Origin: Stenotrophomonas sp. ISL-67
Lineage (GTDB): Bacteria > Pseudomonadota > Gammaproteobacteria > Xanthomonadales > Xanthomonadaceae
NCBI RefSeq assembly: GCF_018612915.1
Contig: NZ_JAGGRL010000002.1
Span: 1-64,000 of the forward strand
DNA: 64,000 nt
Direction of reading: 5' to 3'
Positions 17,770 to 27,022 of this stretch are shown one piece after another; within the stretch, counting starts at the first letter, position 1; every line of letters begins with the position of its first letter. A model generated the notes under the pieces. The model saw nothing but the letters and a program-made list of their open reading frames with translations. It was not told the origin of the DNA and did not search any database. A program made the position numbers and the translations under genes.

Positions 17770-17959
17770 GCCATCCAGGGCCATCGCCAGGAGGGTGATG
17801 CCGCGGACGCACAAGGTGACGCAAGCCTACGGAGGGCTGCAGGCCACTGGGGACGAAGAAATGGGCATATACGCCGGAAGGAAACCCTGCACCGTCAACC
17901 CGTTGCTGGAAGACGCCAGACATGGAGCGGGTGAAGGGAATCGAATTAGCCCGCGCCAA
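17765..17959 (-). pseudogene. tyrosine integrase remnant, N-terminal part (outer element)
   Basis: The minus-strand frame contains GVYAHFFVPSGLQPSVGLRHLVR, which aligns with the other remnant (LYARFFVPIDLRAPVGTGYLVRSLG) near 31.1 kb and with the N-terminal segment of tRNA-site tyrosine integrases. Similarity is lost after about 40 codons. It starts beside the left copy of the tRNA-Gly 3' end, the usual place for the integrase of an element inserted there. Probably left over from a second, mostly deleted element. Confidence 0.6.
17923..17945. repeat. left attachment site of the island (tRNA-Gly 3' end copy)
   Basis: A 23-base sequence beginning TGGAGCGGGTGAAGGGAATC is identical to the 3' end of tRNA-Gly (including CCA) at 31268-31290. 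A same-orientation copy 13.3 kb away is what site-specific integration into the tRNA 3' end produces. Confidence 0.9.
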
Positions 17960-18188
17960 CTAACTGATTTTCCTAGCTTATCCCTAGAAAAAGGAGATCC
18001 AAAACGGTCCCTGAGGTGATACCTACCTGCCAGGGCCCGTTGGCGGATCTTAGCGCGTTTGATGGCCGGCTTGGAGGACAGGTGTATCAAGCCCCTGGCT
18101 CCGCACGGGGTGTTGAGGGCAGGCGTCTCGAGGCTTGCCAGAGGCTCCATCGAAGAGCAAAGTCCTCCTATCCAACAGGGGATGGGCA

Positions 18189-18491
18189 ATGGATAGCTCA
18201 GAATTTGTCGTCGACAGCGCTGTTTACACCTTTGAAGAGGTGATCCGGGCGGCCCACCGGCTTTCCGGCGCCTGCCATATCGAAGTGGGCCGCCGTCCCA
18301 ATGCACACGCGGTGTTGGTCAGCGCACTGCCAGGCATGGCGGTGCCGGTGGATGCCCGGGACCGATTCTTTACTGACCTGGCCGACGAGAAGCTGCGATC
18401 CCTTATCCGTGCCGAAACCAAGGGCCTGCACGAACAGTTGGTGCATGCCGCGCTGTCTCAGGCGATGCCTGGTGCCGGGTCTGGGGCATGA
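18189..18491 (+). CDS. hxsD: His-Xaa-Ser system protein HxsD
   Basis: 100-aa first gene of a His-Xaa-Ser (Hxs) peptide-modification cluster. Its biochemical role is not established; it is a small cytosolic family found only with HxsA, HxsB and HxsC. It begins MDSSEFVVDSAVYTFEEVIRAA and ends in a helical segment with the FFTDLADEKLRSLIRAET pattern. The ATG at 18189 follows AGGGGATGGGCA and avoids an 18-residue upstream extension with poor coding character. Stop overlaps hxsB by 4 bases (ATGA). Identification rests on size, sequence pattern and gene order. Confidence 0.85.
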   Translation: MDSSEFVVDSAVYTFEEVIRAAHRLSGACHIEVGRRPNAHAVLVSALPGMAVPVDARDRFFTDLADEKLRSLIRAETKGLHEQLVHAALSQAMPGAGSGA

Positions 18492-19981
18492 AGTTCCGCC
18501 CAAGGGACGCCTTCAGAGCGACCGCCGGCTACCAGCTCTTGCCAATGCGCTTCCGCCGCCTACCCTGGGATGGCGACCGAGTGTTCGTATCCTCGATGGC
18601 CGGGGACTGGCTGACGGTGCCCGCTGCCGCGTTCAAAGCCTTCGTTTCGCATGAACTGCCCGATGACTCGCCCTATCTGGCCGACCTACAAGCCCGCCAC
18701 CTCGCCGTCGTCGACGTCAGCAAAAGCTCGCTGGCCCCTTTGCTGAGCCAGTACCGAAGCCGCAAGTCGTATCTGACGGGCGGTCCGGCGCTCCATATAT
18801 TCGTGGTCTCCCTGCGATGCCATCACACCTGCAGCTACTGCCAAGTCTCGAGGCAAGGCGTAAATGCTCAAGCGTTTGACCTGGCCGACTCCCCAGCAGA
18901 ACTGGCGGTGGAAAGACTCTTCGATTGGCCCAGCCCTGAGCTCACGATTGAGTTCCAGGGCGGCGAACCCCTGCTGAACTTTGAGCAGGTCATGCGTATC
19001 ACGCGCCTTATCGTCGCGAGGAACCAGCAAGAAGGCCGGGCCCTCCGATTCGTCTTGGCTTCCACCCTCCACGACCTGACCGAGGCACAGCTCGACTTCT
19101 TGGCCGAGCACCGCTTCAAACTGTCCACGTCCGTGGACGGTCCCGAGTGGCTCCACAACGCAAACCGTCCTCGTCCTGGTCGCGACAGCTATCGGCGGAC
19201 CATTGAAGGCATTGAGCGAGGGCGACGCCGCCTGGGCGACGATGCGGTGTCCGCACTGACCACCTTGACCAAGCTGAGCCTGGCCGTCCCGGAAGAGATC
19301 ATCGACGAATACCGCCAGCTCGGCCTCCACTCCATCTCGCTCCGTCCGTTGAGCCCTTATGGCTTCGCTACGAAGACAGCGAGCCGAACCGGGTATACAA
19401 CCTTGGATTACCTAACGTTCTACAAGAGGGCGTTTGAGCACTTGGTGGCGGTCAACCACTCCGGCTATGCAATGGACGAGTCCTACGCCGCGCTGCTCCT
19501 GTCCCAACTGTTCACGTCGTTTGGCCATGGCTACGTGGATCTGCGCTCGCCGTCCGGTGCGGGGCTGGGGGCGGTCATCTACGACTACGATGGAAGGGTA
19601 TATCCCTCTGATGAGGCGAGGATGCTGGCTGCGATGGGCGACCCGACTTGGTGCCTCGGCGATGTGAGCCAGCCGGTCAGCGCTTGGCTGGAGTCCCCAG
19701 CCATGGCCTCCGTCCTCTACGCTGGGGTCGCTGAGGCGCTACCCACCTGCTCGGACTGCGCGTATGTGCCCATGTGCGGGGCCGATCCCGTGGAGCATTA
19801 CGCCAGGCAGAGGGATACCGTCGGGCACCGCCCCACCAGCGACTTCTGCCAGAGGAACATGGGGCTGTTTGATTTCCTATTGGAGCGCTTTGAGAAGGGG
19901 TCAGCAGAGGACCAGCGGCTGATGCAGCGATGGGCCATGCGCCAAGAGCCAGTTAAGGAGGCGCTTCATGTTGCCGCTTGA
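18488..19981 (+). CDS. hxsB: His-Xaa-Ser system radical SAM maturase HxsB
   Basis: 497-aa radical SAM/SPASM enzyme expected to modify the HxS-repeat protein HxsA; the chemical change is not something I can state. Cluster-binding CxxxCxxC is Cys111, Cys115, Cys118 (CHHTCSYC). The SAM-binding GGE motif (EFQGGEPLLNFE) follows. The C-terminal SPASM region starts at about Cys421 (CSDCAYVPMCG) and continues to a distal Cys (SDFC). Coupled to hxsD by a 4-base overlap and to hxsC by 14 bases, so the three proteins are probably made together. Confidence 0.93.
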   Translation: MKFRPRDAFRATAGYQLLPMRFRRLPWDGDRVFVSSMAGDWLTVPAAAFKAFVSHELPDDSPYLADLQARHLAVVDVSKSSLAPLLSQYRSRKSYLTGGPALHIFVVSLRCHHTCSYCQVSRQGVNAQAFDLADSPAELAVERLFDWPSPELTIEFQGGEPLLNFEQVMRITRLIVARNQQEGRALRFVLASTLHDLTEAQLDFLAEHRFKLSTSVDGPEWLHNANRPRPGRDSYRRTIEGIERGRRRLGDDAVSALTTLTKLSLAVPEEIIDEYRQLGLHSISLRPLSPYGFATKTASRTGYTTLDYLTFYKRAFEHLVAVNHSGYAMDESYAALLLSQLFTSFGHGYVDLRSPSGAGLGAVIYDYDGRVYPSDEARMLAAMGDPTWCLGDVSQPVSAWLESPAMASVLYAGVAEALPTCSDCAYVPMCGADPVEHYARQRDTVGHRPTSDFCQRNMGLFDFLLERFEKGSAEDQRLMQRWAMRQEPVKEALHVAA

Positions 19982-21158
19982 GAGCAAAGCCCTCATCTCG
20001 AACTCGCTCGGCCCGCGGCTTCTGAAAGTAGTCGGGCTCGGTGATTTCCCATCGGCCGTGCTGCCCTACGAGCGTATGGCGCTGGACCTGCGGGGGGCGC
20101 CCGCCGGGTTGATTGGCAGAGAGATGTTGGATCTGCCTTGGGGCGGGATCGTGCAGTCGCCGGATGCGCCGCGTGACCGTGAACGGCCCTACGTCGAGAT
20201 CCTTGGAGACCAGAGGCTGGCCAAGTCAGGGGACGTCATCGAACTGGATCCTCTCCGACAGCGCGTCGCCAGCCGGTATCGGCGCGGGGACAATGGGAAC
20301 GTGCTCTTTGCGACCGAACGATGCAACAGCTATTGCGTTATGTGTTCGCAGCCGCCCAGGCAGGTCCAGGACGATTGGCGGGTTAGCCAGCTTTTGGACC
20401 TAATTGACCTGATCGATGCAGACGAACCGTCCCTTGCGATAAGCGGAGGGGAACCGACCCTGCTCGGAGAAGGGCTCGTGGATGTTGTGAAACGCTGCGC
20501 GTCTGCGCTGCCCGACACCCACGTCCATATCTTGTCTAATGGACGTCTGTTGGACGGTTCGACCCTGCACAGTCGCTTTGAAGGGATCCATCCCAACCTC
20601 AGCTGGGGCATTCCTCTCTACGGCGACCACTACGGGCTCCACGACTACGTGGTCCAAAGCGAGGGGGCGTTCGCTCAGACCCTGCGGGGGCTTTATGCCC
20701 TGGAAGCGGCAAAGCAGCGCATTGAGATCAGGGTTGTGCTGGTCCGGCCTACCTTCGAGCGGCTGCCGGAGATAGCTCGATACATTCAGCGCAACCTGCC
20801 CTTTGTAGAGCACGCGGCTTTGATGGGCATCGAGCCAATCGGGTTCGCCAAGGCGCATCACGCGGACGTGTGGGCGGACCCAGCCGACTTCGGCGCCCAG
20901 CTCGCCGCAGCTGTCAGCGTGTTCGACTCGAGCGGTATCGGAGTGTCGCTCTACAACCTCCCGCTCTGCACCATCGACCGCTCCTTGTGGCCCTATGCCG
21001 CTCAGAGCATCTCGACTTGGAAGAACGACTATTTGCCCGCCTGCGCCAGCTGTTCAGTAAAGGCCAAGTGCGGCGGCTTCTTCTCTTGGGTGACGCCGGC
21101 TTGGACCAGCCGGGCAGTCGCCCCCGTCAAGGAAAGTGAAGCATGTCCAGCGCATTGA
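19968..21158 (+). CDS. hxsC: His-Xaa-Ser system radical SAM maturase HxsC
   Basis: 396-aa second radical SAM enzyme of the cluster. Cys119, Cys123 and Cys126 (CNSYCVMC) bind the catalytic 4Fe-4S cluster; AISGGEPTLLGEG is the SAM-binding GGE motif. A C-terminal cysteine set (Cys359, Cys362, Cys368 in CASCSVKAKC) suggests an auxiliary cluster or zinc. ATG at 19968 has an excellent AAGGAG 7 bases upstream and lies inside the hxsB end; hxsA begins before its stop. Two distinct maturases acting on one substrate is a hallmark of Hxs loci. Confidence 0.93.
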   Translation: MLPLESKALISNSLGPRLLKVVGLGDFPSAVLPYERMALDLRGAPAGLIGREMLDLPWGGIVQSPDAPRDRERPYVEILGDQRLAKSGDVIELDPLRQRVASRYRRGDNGNVLFATERCNSYCVMCSQPPRQVQDDWRVSQLLDLIDLIDADEPSLAISGGEPTLLGEGLVDVVKRCASALPDTHVHILSNGRLLDGSTLHSRFEGIHPNLSWGIPLYGDHYGLHDYVVQSEGAFAQTLRGLYALEAAKQRIEIRVVLVRPTFERLPEIARYIQRNLPFVEHAALMGIEPIGFAKAHHADVWADPADFGAQLAAAVSVFDSSGIGVSLYNLPLCTIDRSLWPYAAQSISTWKNDYLPACASCSVKAKCGGFFSWVTPAWTSRAVAPVKESEACPAH

Positions 21159-21889
21159 TGATTGTCGGCGCGACCCTGGGGGCACTCGGGGCGGAGCCGA
21201 ACCAAAAACCCCAAGACCTGTCGGCACTGTCGGAGATGGACAGCAAATACGCCACCGTCCTGAGTTCGTCGCTGAACTCGGGTCGGCACAACCTCTATGC
21301 CGGGCATCGGAGCCATAGTTCGCATCGCTCCCACAGCTCGCACCGCTCTCATTCATCCGGATCTGGCAGCTCCTACCGCTCTTACTCTCCGCCGGCCACC
21401 TACATACCTCCAGCCCCCGTTCGCAGAACCGCGCCGGCGCCTGCTCCTATCCGTGCACCGATCATACCCACGCAGCGGCAATCTCTCAGCGCACCGACCA
21501 CCTCTGCGCCCACCACAAAGACTTATCGAGCCTCAGAGCGCGATCTAAGCGACTTGGGGGGTCAGCGCCTTTCGGCCGAGCCTGTCATCGATTCTCAGAC
21601 TTCACTGGGGGCGGACGACGCTTCCTCCCCTGACGCCTCGCCCTTCAACAACAACTTTTGGCCAACCCCGACGGCGCAGCCCCCACGCCCGGATGCGGAT
21701 GAGCTCCGGATGCTGATCATGCGCGTCCAAGCCGCCCTCTACTCCAAGGGCCTTGACCCCGGCGCCATCGATGGCGTCATGTCCCAGAAGACGCAGACCG
21801 CGCTGCGCACGTTCCAAAGGCGCTATGGCCTGCAGGTCACCGGCACCATGACGACCCCAACGCTCGACGCGCTTGGTGTTCGACTCTAG
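21143..21889 (+). CDS. hxsA: His-Xaa-Ser repeat protein HxsA (modification substrate)
   Basis: 248-aa predicted substrate of HxsB/HxsC. A hydrophobic N-terminus (MSSALMIVGATLGALGA) may act as signal or anchor. Residues about 55-72 are six consecutive His-Xaa-Ser triplets (HRS and HSS alternating three times), followed by a Gly/Ser/Tyr patch. A Pro/Ala/Thr-rich linker covers about 80-185. The C-terminus (about 190-248) is a peptidoglycan-binding type 1 domain with IDGVMSQKTQTALRTFQRRYGL. The layout suggests an exported, wall-bound protein carrying the modified repeats. Start overlaps hxsC by 16 bases, with AAGGAAA upstream. Confidence 0.92.
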   Translation: MSSALMIVGATLGALGAEPNQKPQDLSALSEMDSKYATVLSSSLNSGRHNLYAGHRSHSSHRSHSSHRSHSSGSGSSYRSYSPPATYIPPAPVRRTAPAPAPIRAPIIPTQRQSLSAPTTSAPTTKTYRASERDLSDLGGQRLSAEPVIDSQTSLGADDASSPDASPFNNNFWPTPTAQPPRPDADELRMLIMRVQAALYSKGLDPGAIDGVMSQKTQTALRTFQRRYGLQVTGTMTTPTLDALGVRL

Positions 21890-22049
21890 GACGATAGCCT
21901 TTGCTCGAGTTGCGCTTTGCGCTGGGCCTACTTGGACAAGTATTTGCCATCGCGCATTCATTTATGTGAGGCACCTCACGTCTGAGCTGTTGCCGAAGTG
22001 ACAATTCCTGCTTGGATAGTGGTTCACCCCACTACGTCAAGGAGCGTTC

Positions 22050-22274
22050 ATGCCGCCCCCCCAACTGAGAATCGCCTCAAAACTTTTAGGGCACCTGCTC
22101 TGGCAAGGTCCCAGTCGGGAACTGCCCGACCGGATGGAAGATGTCCAGCATGCATGGGATGTCGCCGGAGCACTTCTTCAGCTTTCCTATGCATCGGAGC
22201 CGATGGTCGCCACCTCTGTAGCGACCGTGATCACTTGGCTGGCACGCGCCCCAACTCAGTCAGAGACCTGCTGA
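22050..22274 (+). CDS. small hypothetical protein downstream of hxsA, 74 aa
   Basis: Unrecognised protein, but it has an ideal AAGGAG 7 bases before its ATG and uses codons like its neighbours. No signal peptide; the central part (EDVQHAWDVAGALLQLSYA) looks helical and the end is mildly hydrophobic. It is 160 bases after hxsA on the same strand and may be an accessory gene of the Hxs locus, or a remnant of an unrelated island gene. Confidence 0.55.
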   Translation: MPPPQLRIASKLLGHLLWQGPSRELPDRMEDVQHAWDVAGALLQLSYASEPMVATSVATVITWLARAPTQSETC

Positions 22275-22299
22275 GGCGCGTCTGCCCTACCTTTCCAAC

Positions 22300-23115
22300 C
22301 TATTCCGGCGACATGCAGGGCCACAACTCAGTGCCTCTCAAACCAGCTCTCTTTATTGCCCTTACAACGTCGGCGCTTACGATCTTGGCGTTTGCACATC
22401 GATTCTCGACACCGAAGCGCTGAACACTGTGAAACAGAGGGGCATCAGGCGGGGAAATAGCCGCGGGGAAGAATCCGCGATCATGCCAGGGAAAGCGCTC
22501 TCTCCCACAAACCCCGCAGCGAATCCCGCCCACATCGCCCATGGATAATTCGACTGCAGGGCCAAGATCAAGTTGAACTACGTCATCTAACGTCTTTCCC
22601 TTAGGATCCTCGACAGGAAGCGCCGCAATCCCGAGTCCGGAAAGATGTTCTTCCCAGACAGACCTCTGCATAAAGCACGCTTCCTCCACCCAATTGAGCT
22701 TCAAGAATGCGTTTCGGCCCCACTTCAGCGTCCTCTTAACTCGAAAGGGGGCCACTTGGACCGCGCCTTCGCCACACTTTGAGCAGCGCCTACTTACATC
22801 GTAAGTCCGCTCACGATAGGCGAAATCATCCTCCGGCTGCGGATACCCGCTGGCATGCACCACCTTAAGCGCGCAATGAGTAGCGGCATCCACCTCCGCG
22901 GGCGTGAATTGGGTGGTGACTGTCGTCATTCCGTCCCACAAGCGAATCAGACCGCAGACCTCAGTCCAGCCAGGATCGCCTTCCACCACATGACTTACTG
23001 CAAATCCACCGACTTGCCCAGGCGGCACTGGTGGCACAACTTTCAGACCAAGCGACGCAAGCTTGGAGTCGCGTGCCTCAGACCACTCGAAAGTGAAACG
23101 ATATTTAATCTTCAT
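22300..23115 (-). CDS. double-CXXCG motif immunity protein (SitI6-like)
   Basis: 271-aa protein with two CxxCG motifs, CSKCGEG near residue 110 and CGVCGRE near 200, as in the double-CXXCG family described from Myxococcus. Family members there act as immunity proteins for SitA6-type nuclease toxins. It starts 12 bases after the RHS toxin gene, on the same strand, which is the standard toxin-immunity order. No signal peptide, so it would protect in the cytosol. The likely partner is the HHLIEKRF-type C-terminus of the upstream gene. Confidence 0.82.
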   Translation of the reverse strand: MKIKYRFTFEWSEARDSKLASLGLKVVPPVPPGQVGGFAVSHVVEGDPGWTEVCGLIRLWDGMTTVTTQFTPAEVDAATHCALKVVHASGYPQPEDDFAYRERTYDVSRRCSKCGEGAVQVAPFRVKRTLKWGRNAFLKLNWVEEACFMQRSVWEEHLSGLGIAALPVEDPKGKTLDDVVQLDLGPAVELSMGDVGGIRCGVCGRERFPWHDRGFFPAAISPPDAPLFHSVQRFGVENRCANAKIVSADVVRAIKRAGLRGTELWPCMSPE

Positions 23116-23127
23116 ACAGTGATGCTA

Positions 23128-26100
23128 TCAGAGTCCCAGTGCATCAAGAATGGCGGTATGGTTTTGGTAGATCTTCTTCGCAGTCTGCAGGATTTGCTGC
23201 TGGGTTGGTGCTTCACGACCATAGGGGAAAGCCGCACGCCACTGGTTGGTGAAAACTTGATGTTCCGCCTTAGTGACCACAACCGAAAGCATTTCTCCCT
23301 TCTTCACCCCCAACACGTCGGCGAACCTCTTTTCAATCAGGTGATGCACTTGAAGCGATGAGCCTTTGCCCACTGCTCGCCGCAGCGCCGTGTAGCTCCC
23401 GAGTCCAAACGCGCCGGCTCTAGAGAGGTTAGCGAATCCTCTACCCGTCTCCTCTACGCGAACAGCCACCAACACGAACGACGCGACCTTCACCCCACCT
23501 ACCACGGGTGCACCGCCTGGCGAGTTCATCAACGGGACGACGATCCCCTCACTGACGGCATCGAAGTCGGTAAGGCTTCCCTGACCGACGAACCAGTTCC
23601 GTTCGGTAAATGCAGCCGCGATAGCATCCAGCCCCGTCGCCGCCTCCCGCGGGGCGGGAGCAGCTGCGTTCGGGTCATACACTGGAATGCTGCCAGCCGC
23701 GTATTGGGTCGTCTCCACCCGATCACCCGCGAAGCCTCCCGAGTTGCACACTCTTGAGCCGGTCACCTGATCACACGCTCCGGTCGGGTCAGAGAAGCCG
23801 AACGGGTTATTGTTCGCGTAGCGATAACGATTCAGGTTGGGGCCGCCTGATGTACTGGCTGCCAACGGGTCAGGTGAGATGAAGCGGGCCAGCATTGGGT
23901 CGTAGTAGCGACGCCCCATGTAGATGAAACCTGTATCCACGTCGCCTAAATGACCGGAGAAGCCGGGGACATTCGGATCTGGCGGTGAATCAGGCTCGCC
24001 ATAGGGTGACCACAAGTGCCTAGCCAACACAGTGCCGGCTGCGTCGCTGGTCGCCACAAGGTTGTTAAGCGCATCGTGGTGGAGATAGGTCAGCTTGACG
24101 CCAGTGGGCGTGCTGCTGCGGATAGCAACCAGTTGACTTCCGAGATAAATGTAGTCGGAAGTCTCATCTCCAGTCGTGGATTCAATTAGCTCTCCGCCGA
24201 CCAGATGCTGCCAAGTCCTTTCCGCGACCCCGGACGCCCGCACGCGCAATCCAGCACCATCGTAGAAGTAGTCCTCCCCACCGTCGACCGACCTGAGCTG
24301 TGCACCGATGTCGAATAGCAGCTGCTTGCCGTTCTTAAGTGAGAGATTGCCTGCTGCATCGTAAGTGAACGCTTCAACACCACTAGTGTTCTCGTCACGC
24401 AGCAGTTCCAGGCGATTTCGGGAATCGTAATGGAACGTGCGCTCTCTTGCACCCGGCAGACGCATGGATACGATGTTGTCGACCGTGTCATAGCCGAAGG
24501 TGTAGTTGCCGGAACCACCAAAGGCAGGCGCTGACGCCTGCGTTAGGCGATCCAAACGGTCATATCCCAGCGAGATGCGCCCCGGCTCTCCGCGCACGCC
24601 GTCAACGATCTGGGCAATGTTGCCTGAAGGATCGTAGCTATATCTGAGATCCACGACACCAGGTTCGAAGACTCGGCTAGTGACCTGGCGGGCATTCTCT
24701 TCAACTGAACGCTGAATGCCGTTTCCATAGGTCAGCAAAGCAATTTTACCGCTTGGGGAATGGGTTACGTTGCTAACCAACACTCCACCAGCACCATCCT
24801 GCAATCGGACAGCTTCACCAAGCCCATTCAGGCTCTGGTGAACCGAGTATCCGTCGGGGTAATCCGTTCGGACATGTTGCCCTGTGGAGTTGTATCCAAA
24901 TACCAGCGTCCGCGGCTGGCCGCTTCCCACGATGCGACTTTGGCTTACGACAGACCCCAGTGAGTTATACGAACGAGCCGTGACGACCGCCACCCGGCCC
25001 TGATTGAAGACTGTCTCAGACTCAACCTCACCAGCCGCCGAATATGTCAATGTTTGATCGCCGAGCCCGTCCGGATACACGACGGAAAGCAGCCGGTTGT
25101 TTGCGTCGTAGGCGCGCTCAACACGACGCGGGTCAATCTTGGGATCACCTCTGTCGCACGACGTGGGGCTGGGCAAATCAAGCCCGCCCGCACTCCACGC
25201 AATGTTGCCGGCCTGATCGTATCCGAAGACAGTTGATCCCGTCTCGGGCTCAATCACCTTACAGAGCCGGAGGTTCTCGTCGTAGACATAGCGACGGGTG
25301 ACCGTCGGAACCGGATTGTCAGGATTTCCGGGTGCAATCGGCGCGTTCCTGCCGGAAGCGCTGGCACGTGCGAGCACGTCGCCTACCACCGAGAGCACAA
25401 ACTCGGCGTTCCCCAGCCCGACGCCGACGTCCAGCGCCCCACTGGCCCCCGTGCCAATTAGAGCACCGGCACCCGACCTGACCTCCGCACGAGGATCGGT
25501 GGCCGACCAGGCCAGCCTCACGTTGCAAGTAGTCGCCCCTGCAGGAATCTGGCAAGAAGCAGGAGACACGGAGAGAGAGCCAGTCGGCGCAGCAGGGACA
25601 ACGAAAGACCCTGAACCTGCGATGGTGCTATTGGGCTGGCCCACAGGCGAGATGCCGTGAACATGGATCGATTGGCCCGCGCGTTGACGACGAACCTCAT
25701 TGCTCAACGGGATAGAGAAGCGATGGTTGCCGGCCGCGCCGCAGGCGGTCGCCACTGCCGGCTCACTGGACTGATCCGCCTTTCCCGTTGCCAGAATGGT
25801 GCCGACCCCAAACGGACCGCCTCCGTAGACGTGCACGTCAATCGGCGCACTGATGCCCGTAGAGCAAGCCCAGCCATTGATCTCTCCGCTGCTGGTAACG
25901 GCATCAATATTTCCAACGATCCTTGAAGGCGGCCCAGTCACGGTCACTTGGACGTTCGTGCTCTCACCGCCAAACCACTCGACGTTCTCCTCGAGAAGCC
26001 TCCATTGGAAGCCGTAAACCCCAGGAAGCGATGGCGCAACAACATTGAACTCGAAGATCGCCGGTCCCTGTGGAAGCACGTTGTTCGGCATCGGGACACG

Positions 26101-27000
26101 AGCGACGCCCCAGCGGCTGTTGTTCTCGGGATTCCATGAGCCCAATGCATATCCATTGGACGCCGACCAAGTGGTGTTCCCACTATTTACAAACCTCAAC
26201 GTAACTTTGTACGAACGCCCCGCCTCCATGGTCGTCGGAACTTCTTGGCTATACATGACGCCTCTGTTGAGGCGGCCGGTCACCGTGAATATCCCAGCGG
26301 GGCCCGTAGTTCCGAACCGCACTCCATTGCGATTCATCTGCCACTGAATCCCGTGTTCACCGTTCTCGTTGGGTGCGACGGCGTTAACAGTGAAGCCAAC
26401 TGTGCCGCCGGGTGCCACATCATACGGAACAGGTATGTCGCTCACCCCGAAATCGAGCAGATCCCCTTGCGCCTGGGCAAGCCGATGACCGTCCGCTGCC
26501 CGCCAAGTGGTGTTCCCTGTATTACGAAACGTCACCGTTCCGCTAAATGGCGTGCCCCTGTCTGCCGAAACGCGCAGGTTTGAAGAAACATACTCAGCAC
26601 CATCAAAGGGTGCCGGCGGCGCTTCAACCGTAATCCGAACGACTTGGGACTTTACCTGGCGCCTGAACTCATCCCCATCCACATTGCGAATGGCCACAGC
26701 TGTCAGTTGGTAGTCGTAGATGCCCGCCGAAATGCCGTTCTCAGTATGTGTGCCGGCAGCGATCCGACTGACCGCCGTTCCATTTCGGCTCAGCTTGATA
26801 TCGGTCAGATACTCGGCCTTATGACCTGTTCCGATCACGCCAGTGTTGATCTGGAACTGGTAGGTGGCCGGGGCCGTGTAAACCGTCTGCACCGGCCCGG
26901 TCAGCTGCACCCAAGCCTCCGCCTGCGCCGCCTGACACACCAAGAGAACAAACAATCCCAGCAGGGCGGCCACCGCCGCGCGGACTCGTCTAGCGTTCAT
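23128..27000 (-). CDS. RHS-repeat polymorphic toxin with HNH-like C-terminus
   Basis: 1290-aa exported RHS protein. A Sec signal (MNARRVRAAVAALLGLFVLLV...AQAEA) is followed by beta-rich segments, including two NBR1/Ig-like domains (about 150-365, each with the FRNTGNTTW type pattern). YD/RHS repeats run from about 630 to 1090. The core ends at DPLAAS...RYRYANNNPFGFSDPTG, the usual boundary before a variable toxin tip. The roughly 190-residue tip contains HHLIEKRFADVLG and EHQVFTNQWR, matching the SitA6-type nuclease. ATG at 27000 with AAGG upstream is preferred over 27009. The immunity gene follows and a second RHS gene precedes it by 22 bases. Confidence 0.85.
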   Translation of the reverse strand: MNARRVRAAVAALLGLFVLLVCQAAQAEAWVQLTGPVQTVYTAPATYQFQINTGVIGTGHKAEYLTDIKLSRNGTAVSRIAAGTHTENGISAGIYDYQLTAVAIRNVDGDEFRRQVKSQVVRITVEAPPAPFDGAEYVSSNLRVSADRGTPFSGTVTFRNTGNTTWRAADGHRLAQAQGDLLDFGVSDIPVPYDVAPGGTVGFTVNAVAPNENGEHGIQWQMNRNGVRFGTTGPAGIFTVTGRLNRGVMYSQEVPTTMEAGRSYKVTLRFVNSGNTTWSASNGYALGSWNPENNSRWGVARVPMPNNVLPQGPAIFEFNVVAPSLPGVYGFQWRLLEENVEWFGGESTNVQVTVTGPPSRIVGNIDAVTSSGEINGWACSTGISAPIDVHVYGGGPFGVGTILATGKADQSSEPAVATACGAAGNHRFSIPLSNEVRRQRAGQSIHVHGISPVGQPNSTIAGSGSFVVPAAPTGSLSVSPASCQIPAGATTCNVRLAWSATDPRAEVRSGAGALIGTGASGALDVGVGLGNAEFVLSVVGDVLARASASGRNAPIAPGNPDNPVPTVTRRYVYDENLRLCKVIEPETGSTVFGYDQAGNIAWSAGGLDLPSPTSCDRGDPKIDPRRVERAYDANNRLLSVVYPDGLGDQTLTYSAAGEVESETVFNQGRVAVVTARSYNSLGSVVSQSRIVGSGQPRTLVFGYNSTGQHVRTDYPDGYSVHQSLNGLGEAVRLQDGAGGVLVSNVTHSPSGKIALLTYGNGIQRSVEENARQVTSRVFEPGVVDLRYSYDPSGNIAQIVDGVRGEPGRISLGYDRLDRLTQASAPAFGGSGNYTFGYDTVDNIVSMRLPGARERTFHYDSRNRLELLRDENTSGVEAFTYDAAGNLSLKNGKQLLFDIGAQLRSVDGGEDYFYDGAGLRVRASGVAERTWQHLVGGELIESTTGDETSDYIYLGSQLVAIRSSTPTGVKLTYLHHDALNNLVATSDAAGTVLARHLWSPYGEPDSPPDPNVPGFSGHLGDVDTGFIYMGRRYYDPMLARFISPDPLAASTSGGPNLNRYRYANNNPFGFSDPTGACDQVTGSRVCNSGGFAGDRVETTQYAAGSIPVYDPNAAAPAPREAATGLDAIAAAFTERNWFVGQGSLTDFDAVSEGIVVPLMNSPGGAPVVGGVKVASFVLVAVRVEETGRGFANLSRAGAFGLGSYTALRRAVGKGSSLQVHHLIEKRFADVLGVKKGEMLSVVVTKAEHQVFTNQWRAAFPYGREAPTQQQILQTAKKIYQNHTAILDALGL

Positions 27001-27022
27001 AGGCGTCATCCTTGACTTGCGA

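Larger units (their letters stand above)
17688..18188. other. 501-base gene-free stretch at the island's left edge
   Basis: Holds, from left to right, the promoter region of the response regulator, a decayed integrase N-terminus (minus strand), the left copy of the tRNA-Gly 3' end, and about 240 bases of leader before hxsD. The leader contains AAAAAGGAGAT near 17988 without a following start codon. I see no further gene in it. Confidence 0.6.
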
